DNA of 64,000 nucleotides from Bradyrhizobium sp. AUGA SZCCT0176 (GCF_018130145.1 NZ_JAFCMB010000026.1:17513-81512), one strand, 5' to 3'; numbered from the stretch's first letter, positions 25,637 through 34,053 are shown. Numbers and translations are program-made. Notes: generated by a model not told the origin, from the sequence alone.

Positions 25637-26575
25637 ATGGCAGCAGATCGCATTTTCAGCAATTGGGACGACACCCATTCGGTGCTGTGGGGACACGCAC
25701 CCATCCGGCTTGCGCACAACATGCACAAGTCGCCGTTGTTCTCGATGGATCATCTTGCCGAACTGATCGAGCACTATCCGCGCGAGCACTACAGCCTGAT
25801 GCAGACCGGCGTGAAGGAAGGCAAGCGTATTTGGCGGCAGGGCGATATCGGCAATTTCAGCGGTCGTCAGGTCATCGACGCGATTTCCAGGGGCGACCTT
25901 TGGCTCAACCTGCGCATGGTTTCGGATATCGACTCCCGCTACAGCGACCTGCTGGCCCAGATGTTCACCGAAATCGGCGAGAAGGTCCCGCACTTCGCGC
26001 TGCCGCACCAATACAACGCCGGCATTCTGATCTCGGCGCCGAAGGCGCAGGTTCACTACCACGCCGATCTTCCCGGCCAGAGCCTGATTCAAATCGCCGG
26101 CCGCAAGCGCGTCCATATCTATCCGTCGAACCCTCCCTTCGTGACTCCGAAGAACCTCGAGGACATCCAGCTGTTCGAGCTCGAACTCGATATGCCCTAT
26201 CACGAATGGTACGATCGCTATGCAACGGTGCTCGATCTCGAGCCCGGGCAGATGCTGAACTGGCCGCTGAACGCGCCGCATCGCGTCGACAATCTCGGCA
26301 CCGTCAACATCTCCATGACGGTGGGTTACGAGAATGAAGAGATCAGGCGGACCCGGATCGTCAATCTGGCCAACGGTCTGTTGCGCAATCGCTTCGGATA
26401 TACGCCCAAGAGCCGTTCGCTCAAGGGTCCGGCGTTCTGGGGCAAGGCGGTGATGCAGAAGGCGTTGCGCAACACTTCCTGGGTCAAGCGCGAGCGCAAG
26501 GCGCGCAACGAGATCGAATTCCGGCTCGACCACGACCATCCCGAGCAGGTGGTCGATCTTTCCAAGGCGGCATGA
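25637..26575 (+). CDS. JmjC/cupin-like Fe(II)/2-oxoglutarate oxygenase domain protein
   Basis: A 312-residue protein with a jelly-roll oxygenase-like core. The putative Fe(II) triad is H142 and D144 in VHYHADLPGQ and H215 in NAPHRV, matching the HxD...H pattern; GRKRVHIYP just after the first motif is the expected strand. The family hydroxylates proteins or small molecules with 2-oxoglutarate. GGAG lies eight bases before the ATG. It is followed after 13 nt by the CelD/FemAB-type acyltransferase, with which it likely forms an operon. Its place beside the polysaccharide locus suggests modification of a surface component, but no substrate can be named. Confidence 0.82.
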   Translation: MAADRIFSNWDDTHSVLWGHAPIRLAHNMHKSPLFSMDHLAELIEHYPREHYSLMQTGVKEGKRIWRQGDIGNFSGRQVIDAISRGDLWLNLRMVSDIDSRYSDLLAQMFTEIGEKVPHFALPHQYNAGILISAPKAQVHYHADLPGQSLIQIAGRKRVHIYPSNPPFVTPKNLEDIQLFELELDMPYHEWYDRYATVLDLEPGQMLNWPLNAPHRVDNLGTVNISMTVGYENEEIRRTRIVNLANGLLRNRFGYTPKSRSLKGPAFWGKAVMQKALRNTSWVKRERKARNEIEFRLDHDHPEQVVDLSKAA

Positions 26576-26588
26576 AGGCGGCTTGATC

Positions 26589-27785
26589 GTGACGACACTG
26601 ACGAACGACGCAGCACGGCACGTGGGGCGGAACCGCACGTCGCAGGTTGCGGCGTTCTCCGTGGAATTCGACAATTGGGATACCGTCGCAGGTAACTGGG
26701 ACGGTGCGTATCGTCGTGGACAGGCGACCATCTTCCAGCACGGAAAGTGGCTCGCAGCATGGTATGGCGCGTTCGCCGGACAGCCCGGTATCGAGCCATT
26801 CATTGCAACCGTCAGGGATCGTGCGACAGGGGAAGTCGCACTGCTTCTGCCGCTGATCAGGCGCAAGCTGAAGCGCATTTGCGTCGTGGAGTTCGCCGAC
26901 CTCGAACTGACCGATTACAATGCGCCGCTGCTCGGTCCGGCCGCGCCGCGCGAACCTAAGGCGGCAGCCATCCTGTGGCGCGAGCTGCGGCTGGCGTTGC
27001 GCCGGCTGCCTGGCGGCGCTGATCTCATTCGATTCAAGAAAATGCCGCTCGATCTGCAGGGCGGGTCCAACCCGCTGGCGATGCTGGATGGAGCCGGGCC
27101 GTGCTCGCTGAACGGTAATCTCGTCACCACAGGCGAGGATTTCGATCAGTACAAGCGTTCGCTCAAGCGCGACGTCCGCAGGGTTCTCGAACGGAGCTGG
27201 CGCGCGTTTACGGCGTATCCTGCCGCTGCATTCAAGATTGCAGGAGAGAACGACGAAGCCTTGCGCGTTCTTGCGACCCTGGATGCGCAACAGAGCGCCC
27301 GCATGCAGCATCTCGGAGTGAACTTCGTTCTCGGCGACGGGGCCTGTGCCGATTTCTATCGAAACCTCGTGCGTGATGGCGTCGGCGATGGCTATGCCGT
27401 GTTGTCGGCGCTGACGGTCGGCGAGGAAGTCGTCGCGACCTTGCTCGGCGTTCGTAGCGGCCCGCGCTATGTCATGCTGCGGGTCAGCAATGCCGGCGAC
27501 AAATGGTCGGCTTGTTCGCCGGGCCGGCTGGTCATCGAACGTACCATGGCCGCCTTGCACAGAGACGGCGTGCGCGAGTTCGATTTCAGCGTGGGCGACT
27601 ATGACTATAAACGGCGTTTTGGCGTGACGCCGCTGCCGCTGGTCGACATCAGCGCCGCCTTGAGCCTGCGCGGATTGCCTTACGCATTGCGCGACCGCGC
27701 CGCGCGCGAGCTGCGCAAGCATCCGAAACTCGGCGCCTATCTGAAGCGGGCGCCCGCTAAACCATCGCCGCGCGAAGAGAACTGA
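26589..27785 (+). CDS. CelD/BcsL/FemAB-type GNAT acyltransferase
   Basis: A protein of about 398 residues with the BioF2-like double-GNAT fold. The late region EEVVATLLGVRSGPRYVMLR (near residue 280), followed by SPGRLVIERTMAALHRDG and FDFSVGDYDYKRRFG, is the pattern I know from CelD/BcsL proteins. These are found in polysaccharide and cellulose loci and are thought to transfer acyl or aminoacyl groups. GTG at 26589 is preceded by AAGGCGG; TTG at 26583 is in frame. It follows the JmjC-like gene closely. It may acylate the exopolysaccharide or a linked precursor; that is inference from context. Confidence 0.82.
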   Translation: MTTLTNDAARHVGRNRTSQVAAFSVEFDNWDTVAGNWDGAYRRGQATIFQHGKWLAAWYGAFAGQPGIEPFIATVRDRATGEVALLLPLIRRKLKRICVVEFADLELTDYNAPLLGPAAPREPKAAAILWRELRLALRRLPGGADLIRFKKMPLDLQGGSNPLAMLDGAGPCSLNGNLVTTGEDFDQYKRSLKRDVRRVLERSWRAFTAYPAAAFKIAGENDEALRVLATLDAQQSARMQHLGVNFVLGDGACADFYRNLVRDGVGDGYAVLSALTVGEEVVATLLGVRSGPRYVMLRVSNAGDKWSACSPGRLVIERTMAALHRDGVREFDFSVGDYDYKRRFGVTPLPLVDISAALSLRGLPYALRDRAARELRKHPKLGAYLKRAPAKPSPREEN

Positions 27786-27952
27786 TGCGCTGTGGCAAGA
27801 ACGCCACGCTCGTGCAAATCTGTCACACTCGGCAGGATTGTGCGGCTGTTCTACCTGTGTTCGCAAGAGTTCATGATCGCGTTTACGGCAGCGGCGTATG
27901 CTGATGGTCGGGTCAAGGGCTACAGCTGAATGCTTCCGTGGGGAGTGCCGAC

Positions 27953-28147
27953 ATGCCAGCCTATATCCACCATCACGACGACATCGAGCCGGCTTTCGTC
28001 ATTTGTCCGAGCTGCATCGGGATTCCGATGTTTGTAAGGGACGTCGAGCCGCATTGGAGCATGGCGAAGATCGACTTCACCTTTGAATGCGCCGACTGCG
28101 GCGCCGAAGTTCGCCAGACCATGGTCAAGCCACAATTGCAGCATTAG
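27953..28147 (+). CDS. Small zinc-ribbon-like protein, 64 aa
   Basis: A small soluble protein opening MPAYIHHHDDIEPAFV. Two CxxC pairs, CPSC and CADC, about 34 residues apart, suggest a single zinc ribbon, possibly for nucleic acid or protein binding. GGGGAG at 27940-27945 is seven bases before the ATG at 27953, which decides this start over the GTG at 27938. It stands alone between the CelD-like gene and the methyltransferase gene. I do not recognise a named family. Confidence 0.7.
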   Translation: MPAYIHHHDDIEPAFVICPSCIGIPMFVRDVEPHWSMAKIDFTFECADCGAEVRQTMVKPQLQH

Positions 28148-28297
28148 CGCCGTTTCATTCCGATTGGACTTGGAACGCATATCGCGATCCCGTTTCGCCG
28201 TGATGGCGGCGCTTCCCGGCTTTTTGCCCATCGTGCGGAGCTTCCTGCAGGCGACAGCCTCGAATAGGATCGAGCATCGCAATGCCGGAAGTTGATC

Positions 28298-29152
28298 ATG
28301 CAAGAGCGGTCGGAAAATCTGCATTCATTCTATGCCAGCCTTGTCTGCGCCGCAGCCAAGGTCCGGGATTCCCGGATTGAACAGGCCTTTCGCGCGGTAA
28401 AGCGTGAACCGTTTGTGGGGCCGGGGCCCTGGCTGATCACGCTCGGCGCGCATGATTACGTGACGACCCCGAATGATGATCCGGCATTTATCTATCAAAA
28501 TACACTGGTCGCGCTGGATAGCGCGCAACGTCTCAATATCGGAATGCCCAGCGCTCATGCCTACTGGCTCGGTGCCTGCGAATTAAAGGAAGGCGAGATT
28601 GTCCTGCAGGTCGGCGTGGGTACGGGGTACTACACAGCTATCCTCGCACAACTCGTCGGACCGAGTGGTCAGGTGCACGCCTATGAGATTGACGAAGGCC
28701 TGGCGGATCGCGCGCGCGGCAATCTGAAAGACCTGCCACAGGTAAATGTTCAGTCTAAATCGGGCATTGCGGCGGATTTGCCGAAAGCGGATTTGATCTA
28801 CGTTTGTGCCGGTGCAGCCCAACCAGCCAAAGTGTGGCTCGATGCATTGCGTCCCGGTGGCCGGCTGTTGTTTCCGCTGGCGCCCGAAGGCGTGCTGGGA
28901 GGGATGCTGTTGGTCAAACGTCCCAGTCAGAGCGCGGCTTGGCCAGCGATGTTCTTTGGCCGGGCCCAGTTCATCGGCTGTGTCGGCCTTCAGGACGAGG
29001 ATGCCGGCCGCCGTTTGACGGAGACGTTTCTGCACGGCTGGGAACTCGTGCGGTCTCTCCGGCTCGATAACGCCGTCGATGATACCTGCTGGTTTGCGGG
29101 CGATGGCTGGTGGCTTTCAACGGCAGAAGTCAGCGCTGTCCACGAGAATTGA
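28298..29152 (+). CDS. Protein-L-isoaspartate O-methyltransferase-like protein
   Basis: A 284-residue Pcm-like methyltransferase. RIEQAFRAVKREPFVGP (near residue 25) matches the family opening (R..AF..V.RE.FV). SAHAYWLGACEL precedes SAM motif I, VLQVGVGTGYYTAILAQLVG (near 105). HAYEIDEGLADRARGNL (near 130) and LRPGGRLLFPLAPEGVLGG (near 190) complete the fold. In the true repair enzyme the loop after the start usually has a Thr/Ser-rich P-x-S-x-P-x-x-V; here NIGMPSAHAY takes its place, so substrate use may differ. GGAAG lies six bases before the ATG at 28298. Monocistronic. Confidence 0.85.
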   Translation: MQERSENLHSFYASLVCAAAKVRDSRIEQAFRAVKREPFVGPGPWLITLGAHDYVTTPNDDPAFIYQNTLVALDSAQRLNIGMPSAHAYWLGACELKEGEIVLQVGVGTGYYTAILAQLVGPSGQVHAYEIDEGLADRARGNLKDLPQVNVQSKSGIAADLPKADLIYVCAGAAQPAKVWLDALRPGGRLLFPLAPEGVLGGMLLVKRPSQSAAWPAMFFGRAQFIGCVGLQDEDAGRRLTETFLHGWELVRSLRLDNAVDDTCWFAGDGWWLSTAEVSAVHEN

Positions 29153-29400
29153 TCCGCGCCTGGACCTGCCGCAGCGTCCCGCCGATTTCACGATTTAGTG
29201 CACTCCGGGCAGCGCCGCTGCCCGCGCGAGGCGCGGTAGAGACTGCGGCACCACCAGCGCCGTGCAATCGCCTGCAGCGGACGGCGCACCAGTTGAGCCA
29301 TAAAGAGAAATTCGACCATCGCTAAATCCATCGTCCCTGATGGATAGCTAGGGCGGCAATCCAGAATGAGAATGCCGCCCATCTCGCATCAGCCATGCAG

Positions 29401-30000
29401 TTAGCTATGGAGTTTCTTGGCGGTCTCGGCGATCGCGCGTCCTTGATAGCGCGCGCCGGCGAGTTCGTTGTCGCTCGGCTGACGGCTGCCGTCGCCGCCG
29501 GTGATCGTGGTGGCGCCATAGGGCGCGCCGCCGGTGATTTCATCGAGCTTCATCTGGCCGGCAAAGCCATAGTTGAGGCCGACGATCGTCATGCCAAAGT
29601 GCAAGAGGTTGGTGATGATGGAAAACAGCGTGGTCTCCTGGCCGCCATGTTGCGTGGCGGTCGCGGTGAAGGCGCCGCCGACCTTGCCGTGCAGGGCGCC
29701 CTTGGCCCAGAGACCGCCGGCCTGATCGAGAAAATTCGCCATCTGCGAGGCCATCCGGCCGAAGCGGGTGCCGGTGCCGACGATGATGGCGTCGTAATTG
29801 GCAAGTTCTTCGACCTTGGCGACGGGGGCCGCCTGATCGATCTTGTAATGCGAAGCATTGGCGATCTCGGTGGGCACCAGTTCGGGCACGCGCTTGATAT
29901 CGACGGTGGCGCCGGCTTCGCGCGCGCCCTCCGCGATGGCGTTCGCCATCGCCTCGATGTGACCGTAGGCGGAGTAATAGAGCACGAGTACTTTGGCCAT
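29401..30000 (-). CDS. wrbA: NAD(P)H:quinone oxidoreductase, WrbA type
   Basis: A 199-residue flavodoxin-fold enzyme that reduces quinones by two electrons with FMN, protecting against redox cycling. The FMN phosphate loop is YYSAYGHIEAMANAIAEGA (near residue 7), and AIIVGTGTRFGRMASQMANF (near 75; motif GTGTRFGRM) and TATQHGGQE (near 110) are diagnostic of WrbA; GAPYGATTITGGDGSR is also typical. AGGAG lies nine bases before the ATG. It follows the pirin gene after about 186 nt, the gap being filled by a palindromic repeat element, and together with the SDR gene it forms a stress-type set. Confidence 0.95.
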   Translation of the reverse strand: MAKVLVLYYSAYGHIEAMANAIAEGAREAGATVDIKRVPELVPTEIANASHYKIDQAAPVAKVEELANYDAIIVGTGTRFGRMASQMANFLDQAGGLWAKGALHGKVGGAFTATATQHGGQETTLFSIITNLLHFGMTIVGLNYGFAGQMKLDEITGGAPYGATTITGGDGSRQPSDNELAGARYQGRAIAETAKKLHS

Positions 30001-30044
30001 GATGGCTCTCCTGAGTTTGTCGGTGGGTTGTTGATTGGGAGGTT

Positions 30045-30168
30045 GTCATTGCCGGGCATAGCCGTCTGAAGGACGGCGTCGCTTCCGCTCGCCTATACCC
30101 GGCAATCCATCGTCTTCGAAAGATTCTCGCGAAGCGGGATGGATGCGCGGGTCAAGCCCGCGCATGAC
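30045..30168. repeat. Clover-leaf palindromic element (GTCAT...ATGAC), copy 1
   Basis: 124 nt bounded by GTCAT (30045-30049) and ATGAC (30164-30168). An inner stem is ATCCATC (30105-30111) with GATGGAT (30138-30144). Side hairpins are TGCCGGG/CCCGGCA and GCGCGGG/CCCGCGC. The whole can fold as a four-armed structure. It occupies the pirin-wrbA spacer. The same design recurs at 54465-54563 and, with variation, at 63408-63547. Confidence 0.85.
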
Positions 30169-30186
30169 GAGTTGTGTGTTTGGCGC

Positions 30187-30885
30187 CTACGCCGCGTCGA
30201 CCAGCACCAGGTCGGAATCTTCCAGTGCCGTAATGATCAGCCTGGCCTCATCGCGGATCGCGGCACCATCGCGGGCGTTGACGCGCACGCCGTTGACTTC
30301 GATGCTACCGGCCGCCGGCACCAGATAGAGATGGCGCGTCTTGCCGGCTTCGTATTCCGCGCTCTCGCCGGCCTTCAGCGTGGTGGCGAGCACGCGGGCG
30401 TCGGCGCGGATCGGCAGCGCATCCTTGTCGCCGGCAATACCGCTGGCGATGGTGACGAGCTTTCCGGAACGGTCCGACTTCGGAAACGGTTTGGCGCCCC
30501 AGGTCGGCTGGCCACCCTTGGTGGTCGGCTCGATCCAGATCTGGAAGATCCGGGTGTTGGTCGGCTCCAGATTGTACTCGGCATGACGAATGCCGGATCC
30601 CGCGCTCATCACCTGCACGTCGCCGGCTTCAGTACGGCCTTTGTTGCCAAGCGAGTCCTGATGGGTGATCGCACCTTCGCGCACATAGGTGATGATTTCC
30701 ATGTTGGCATGGGGATGGGCGGGAAAGCCGGTGTTGGGGGCGATCTCATCATCATTCCACACCCGCAGCGAGCCGTGACCCATATTGTCGGGGTCATAAT
30801 GGCTGCCGAAGGAGAAGTGATGCTTTGCCTTCAGCCAGCCGTGGTCGGCGCCGCCGAGTTTTGCGAAGGGTCTGAGTTCGATCAT
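30187..30885 (-). CDS. Pirin family protein (YhaK type)
   Basis: A 232-residue bicupin of the pirin family; some members have quercetinase activity and others act as redox-responsive regulators. N-terminal cupin residues are seen in FGSHYDPDNMGHGSLRVWND and GFPAHPHANMEIITYV (near residue 55), which carries the metal His cluster, with HAEYNLEPTNTRIFQIWIEP (motif GIRHAEYN) after it. I start at the ATG at 30885 (MIELRPFAKL), the usual family start; the frame runs 90 nt further upstream without similarity. It is read after the SDR gene (70 nt gap) and before wrbA on the same strand. Confidence 0.9.
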   Translation of the reverse strand: MIELRPFAKLGGADHGWLKAKHHFSFGSHYDPDNMGHGSLRVWNDDEIAPNTGFPAHPHANMEIITYVREGAITHQDSLGNKGRTEAGDVQVMSAGSGIRHAEYNLEPTNTRIFQIWIEPTTKGGQPTWGAKPFPKSDRSGKLVTIASGIAGDKDALPIRADARVLATTLKAGESAEYEAGKTRHLYLVPAAGSIEVNGVRVNARDGAAIRDEARLIITALEDSDLVLVDAA

Positions 30886-30955
30886 GGGAATATTCCTTTG
30901 AAAGTGTTTGCGGGGGCCAGGCGCAACGCGCCCGGCCTCTGTTGGTTGGATTGGA

Positions 30956-31708
30956 TCAGGCGCCGAAGCCGCCATCGACGTTGAGCACGGTGCCGGTCAC
31001 GAACGACGCGTCCGGGCTGGTGAGGAACACGACGCCGGCCGCGATCTCTTCGGCGGTGCCGTAGCGTTGCAGCGCGTGCTGCGTGCGCTGGGCTTCGGCG
31101 AAGTCGCCGCCGTCCTTCGGGTTCATGTCGGTATCGATCGAGCCCGGCTGCAGCACGTTCACGGTGATGCCGCGGGGGCCGAGGTCGCGCGATGCGCCCT
31201 TGCTGTAGCCGACGATCGCTGCCTTGGTGGCGGCGTAGTCGGCGAGGCCCGGGAACGAGGCGCGGGTCGCAATGCCCGAACCGATGGTGACGATGCGTCC
31301 GCCTTCGCCCATCAGCTTCGAGGCAGCGCGGATCGCGGTGACCACGCCATGCACATTGATCGCGTCCTGGCGCGCCAGTGCCGCGGTGTCGGCGTTGGCA
31401 TCATCGACTGCGCCGCTGACGGCGACGCCGGCATTGTTGACGAGAATGTCGAGCCGGCCGAAGTGCTTGGCGACGTCATTCACCAATTGCTCGACCTCGA
31501 GAGACGAAGCCTGGTCGGCCTTGAAGGCGCGAGCTTCGACACCCCTGGCTTTCAGTTCCTTGACGACGGCTTCGGCCTTGTCAGGGGAGGCGACATAGCT
31601 GATGGCGACGTTGGCGCCTTGATCCGCGAGGGCGCGGGCGCTGGCCGCGCCGATACCGCGCGAGCCGCCGGTGACGAGGGCAACCTTGCCCGAAAGTTTC
31701 TTGGCCAT
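30956..31708 (-). CDS. SDR family oxidoreductase (3-oxoacyl-ACP reductase-like)
   Basis: A 250-residue classical short-chain dehydrogenase. TGGSRGIGAASARAL (near residue 14) is the cofactor site, with NNAG (near 90), the catalytic Ser in TIGSGIA, and YAATKAA (near 155) giving Tyr and Lys. The end, TGTVLNVDGGFGA, is typical. Cofactor choice is probably NADPH because of the Ser-Arg in GGSRG. GGAG lies eight bases before the ATG. It heads the SDR-pirin-wrbA run. A perfect 8+3+8 dyad at 31781-31799 overlaps its probable promoter. The substrate is unknown; the context suggests quinone or carbonyl stress. Confidence 0.93.
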   Translation of the reverse strand: MAKKLSGKVALVTGGSRGIGAASARALADQGANVAISYVASPDKAEAVVKELKARGVEARAFKADQASSLEVEQLVNDVAKHFGRLDILVNNAGVAVSGAVDDANADTAALARQDAINVHGVVTAIRAASKLMGEGGRIVTIGSGIATRASFPGLADYAATKAAIVGYSKGASRDLGPRGITVNVLQPGSIDTDMNPKDGGDFAEAQRTQHALQRYGTAEEIAAGVVFLTSPDASFVTGTVLNVDGGFGA

Positions 31709-31780
31709 TGGATTTCTCCGTTGCTTGAATTCCGATGGCCATTGGATATGCCTCCCGATGTGGTATATAAATAGAAACTA

Positions 31781-31799
31781 TTGAAACACATTGTTTCAA
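31781..31799. promoter_or_regulatory. Operator-like dyad TTGAAACA-CAT-TGTTTCAA
   Basis: A perfect inverted repeat with 8-nt arms and a 3-nt spacer, about 73 nt before the SDR start. Read on the minus strand, TTGAAA of the dyad can be a -35 element with TTCTAT 17 nt later as -10. A protein bound here would control the SDR-pirin-wrbA set. It also fits the T-N11-A style of LysR sites, and a LysR gene lies 1.1 kb away. Confidence 0.65.
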
Positions 31800-31984
31800 G
31801 TTATGATCTAATGGAAAGACCGCCTGTGTCGGACATCCATATTTTCGACCGCCCAAGCCGCGGAATCGGCCTCCTCGACCGAACCGCCGGGCGGGTTGCC
31901 CAGACTGATGCCAAGTCACTCGGGCGCGAGCCACCGGGGGAGGGGCATGGCACCGTCATTCGGCGCCGTATGGAGGAGTTGCGC

Positions 31985-32839
31985 ATGAACGCCGTTCGCC
32001 GCGGAGTATTGGGATTGATGGGAGCGCTGCTAGTGGCGGGACCGTCAGACGCTGGCGGCCGGAAGCCGGCTTCGTCCGGTCAGGATGCCGCTGCGAAAGC
32101 GCGGCGATTGGCGGTGAAACCTCGCCACGTTGTTTGCTTCCTCGGCGCTGCGAACGGCCTGGCGAAGCTGTCGGACGCGGCTTCAATGGCGATCCGCGAT
32201 TTCGCCACCGGCTTCAGCATCGACCACACCTATTCCCAGGACAAACCGGATCCGCGCATGAGCCGCTCATTTGGGGTTTCCTGGGATCGCGTGCATCCCA
32301 ATGCCCGCTCCAGCGCCGATGAGGACGCGGTGGAAAATCACCAATCGGTGCTGTACGTGCTGGGCCCGCCCATGACGACGGAAACCGCCATGGTCGTTTC
32401 CACCGGTGCCCTGATGCTCGTCCACCAGGTCATCAAGGCGGGGGCTATCGCCGTCAAGGGCGAGAGCGCCGGTGTCGCGCACGGCCTCGCCAGGTGGAAC
32501 GAACTCATCCTTCAGGCCAGTGCCGCGCTGAAATCCGATGATGACTTCGCGTTGCGCCGCGTTTGCCGCCTGGCATTTGCCAAACGGCCGCTGGCCTCGG
32601 ACGATTATCTGGAGAGCGTCGGTTTTCACCTCACCGGATTGCCCGAAGTGTTTGTGCCGAAGTCCCATGGCAGTGAACGCGAAGCCGTCGCGACCATGGA
32701 TGCGGTCGCTGACGAGATCGCGCGGCAAGGACTGGAGGCAACGCTCAAGTCGCGGCGCGCCAAACTGTCCTTCGAGTCCGATTACGCGGAAGGCGATTTC
32801 AAATTCAATCCGTATGGTATCGTCAAGCTTGCATCCTGA
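31985..32839 (+). CDS. Secreted protein of unknown function
   Basis: A 284-residue protein with a short signal-like segment (GVLGLMGALLVAGPSDAGG) and then a soluble domain. Conserved-looking stretches are HVVCFLGAANGLAKL (near residue 50), SVLYVLGPPMTTETAM (near 120) and AGAIAVKGESAGVAHGL (near 150). The GPPMT...VKxESAG arrangement looks like a defined family, perhaps near DUF4261, but I am not sure and do not assign it. GGAGGAG lies six bases before the ATG at 31985, a strong reason to prefer it over the open frame upstream. It shares the divergent spacer with the SDR operon and is followed by the LysR gene. Confidence 0.7.
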   Translation: MNAVRRGVLGLMGALLVAGPSDAGGRKPASSGQDAAAKARRLAVKPRHVVCFLGAANGLAKLSDAASMAIRDFATGFSIDHTYSQDKPDPRMSRSFGVSWDRVHPNARSSADEDAVENHQSVLYVLGPPMTTETAMVVSTGALMLVHQVIKAGAIAVKGESAGVAHGLARWNELILQASAALKSDDDFALRRVCRLAFAKRPLASDDYLESVGFHLTGLPEVFVPKSHGSEREAVATMDAVADEIARQGLEATLKSRRAKLSFESDYAEGDFKFNPYGIVKLAS

Positions 32840-32880
32840 TTTCGGGCGAGGCTCGAATCCGATCCGACAAGGCGGGCCGA

Positions 32881-33792
32881 ATGGCGAAACTCCCGGATTT
32901 CGAAGCGCTCGCGATTTTTGCAAAGGTCGTGGAATTGCGGTCGTTTGCGGCGGCCGCAACCGAACTCGCGCTGTCCAAGGCCACGGTATCGAAGGCGGTG
33001 AGCCGGCTCGAGCAACGGCTCGGCGCGCGGCTGTTCAACCGCACCTCGCGGCGGCTAGCGCTGACCGATGCCGGCCAAAAACTGGCCGAACGCGCGACGC
33101 AGCTTCTGATCGACGGCGAGGCGGCAGAGAGCGAGACGTTGTCGCAATCGATGGCGCCGCGCGGGCTGGTGCGGCTCGCGGTGCCGATGACGTTCGGGGT
33201 CAAGGCGGTGGCGCCGCTATTGCCGGAATTCCTGAGCCAGTATCCGGAAGTCTCGATCGACCTGCATCTCAGCGACGCGACGGTGGATCTGATCGGCGAG
33301 GGCTTTGATGCCGGCCTGCGCATCGCGCGGCTGCCTGATTCTTCCCTGATCGCACGGCGGCTCTGCGCGATGCCGCGCTACACGGTGGCCGCGCCGGCCT
33401 ATCTCAAGCGCCACGGCCGGCCGACGCATCCGATGCATCTCTCCCAGCACAGATGCTTCGGCTACGCCTATCTCTCGACGCCCGGCGTCTGGCACTACAC
33501 CAACGCCGCTGGCGAGCAGGCCAGCGTGCGCCCGGCCGGGCAGCTTCGCGTCAACAATGGCGAGGCGGTGTTGCCGTCGGTGATTGCCGGGCTCGGCATC
33601 GCCGATCTGCCCGACTTCATCGTCGGCGATGCAATCGCCTCCGGCGAGGTCGAGGTGATCCTCAAGGGCTGGAAGCAGCCGGAAGGCGCGGTGCATCTGG
33701 TGACGCCCCCCGGCGGCCCGCGCCCCGCCCGCGTCGAGGTGCTGGCGGAGTTTCTGATGAAGCATTTTGCCAAGGGGAAGAAGCGGACGTAG
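32881..33792 (+). CDS. LysR family transcriptional regulator
   Basis: A 303-residue regulator. The N-terminal winged helix-turn-helix is visible in LRSFAAAATELALSKATVSK and RLEQRLGARLFNRTSR (residues about 18-55), and the rest is the LysR effector domain, with PRGLVRLAVPMTFGVKAVAP (near 95) and GEAVLPSVIAGLGIADLPDF (near 225). It belongs to the broad CrgA/AaeR-like branch. It follows the unknown secreted-protein gene by 41 nt on the same strand. Its likely target is the nearby dyad at 31781-31799 and the SDR-pirin-wrbA set, but LysR genes more often lie directly beside their target, so this is inference. Confidence 0.93.
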   Translation: MAKLPDFEALAIFAKVVELRSFAAAATELALSKATVSKAVSRLEQRLGARLFNRTSRRLALTDAGQKLAERATQLLIDGEAAESETLSQSMAPRGLVRLAVPMTFGVKAVAPLLPEFLSQYPEVSIDLHLSDATVDLIGEGFDAGLRIARLPDSSLIARRLCAMPRYTVAAPAYLKRHGRPTHPMHLSQHRCFGYAYLSTPGVWHYTNAAGEQASVRPAGQLRVNNGEAVLPSVIAGLGIADLPDFIVGDAIASGEVEVILKGWKQPEGAVHLVTPPGGPRPARVEVLAEFLMKHFAKGKKRT

Positions 33793-33794
33793 CG

Positions 33795-33970
33795 TTCACC
33801 CTCCCCTGGAGGGGGAGGGTCGTCGAGCACCGTGCGAAGCACGATGCTCGGCGGGGTGGGGTGGCGTCTCAACTCGGGCACTGTTCGAGGGGAGAGACCT
33901 TCACCCCACCCCGTCTCACATTTCGCTACGCTCCATGTGAGTCGACCCTCCCCCTCCAGGGGAGGGTGAA
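33795..33970. repeat. Long palindromic element with 28-bp perfect arms
   Basis: 176 nt bounded by a perfect 28-bp inverted repeat, 33795-33822 and 33943-33970, each rich in CCCTCCCC/GGGGAGGG. Within it are further paired tracts (GGGGTGGGGTG near 33853 and CACCCCACCCC near 33903). It fills the spacer between the LysR gene and the Bug-type gene. It is a REP-like or MITE-like element; one more element of the same plan is at 44910-45049. Confidence 0.9.
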
Positions 33971-34053
33971 AAAGAGCAGGCCCCTCGCAACGTCAGCAGC
34001 TTCACGCTAGGCTACCCCCAATAACCAAAACAATAACTCCGGGGGAAATGCCG

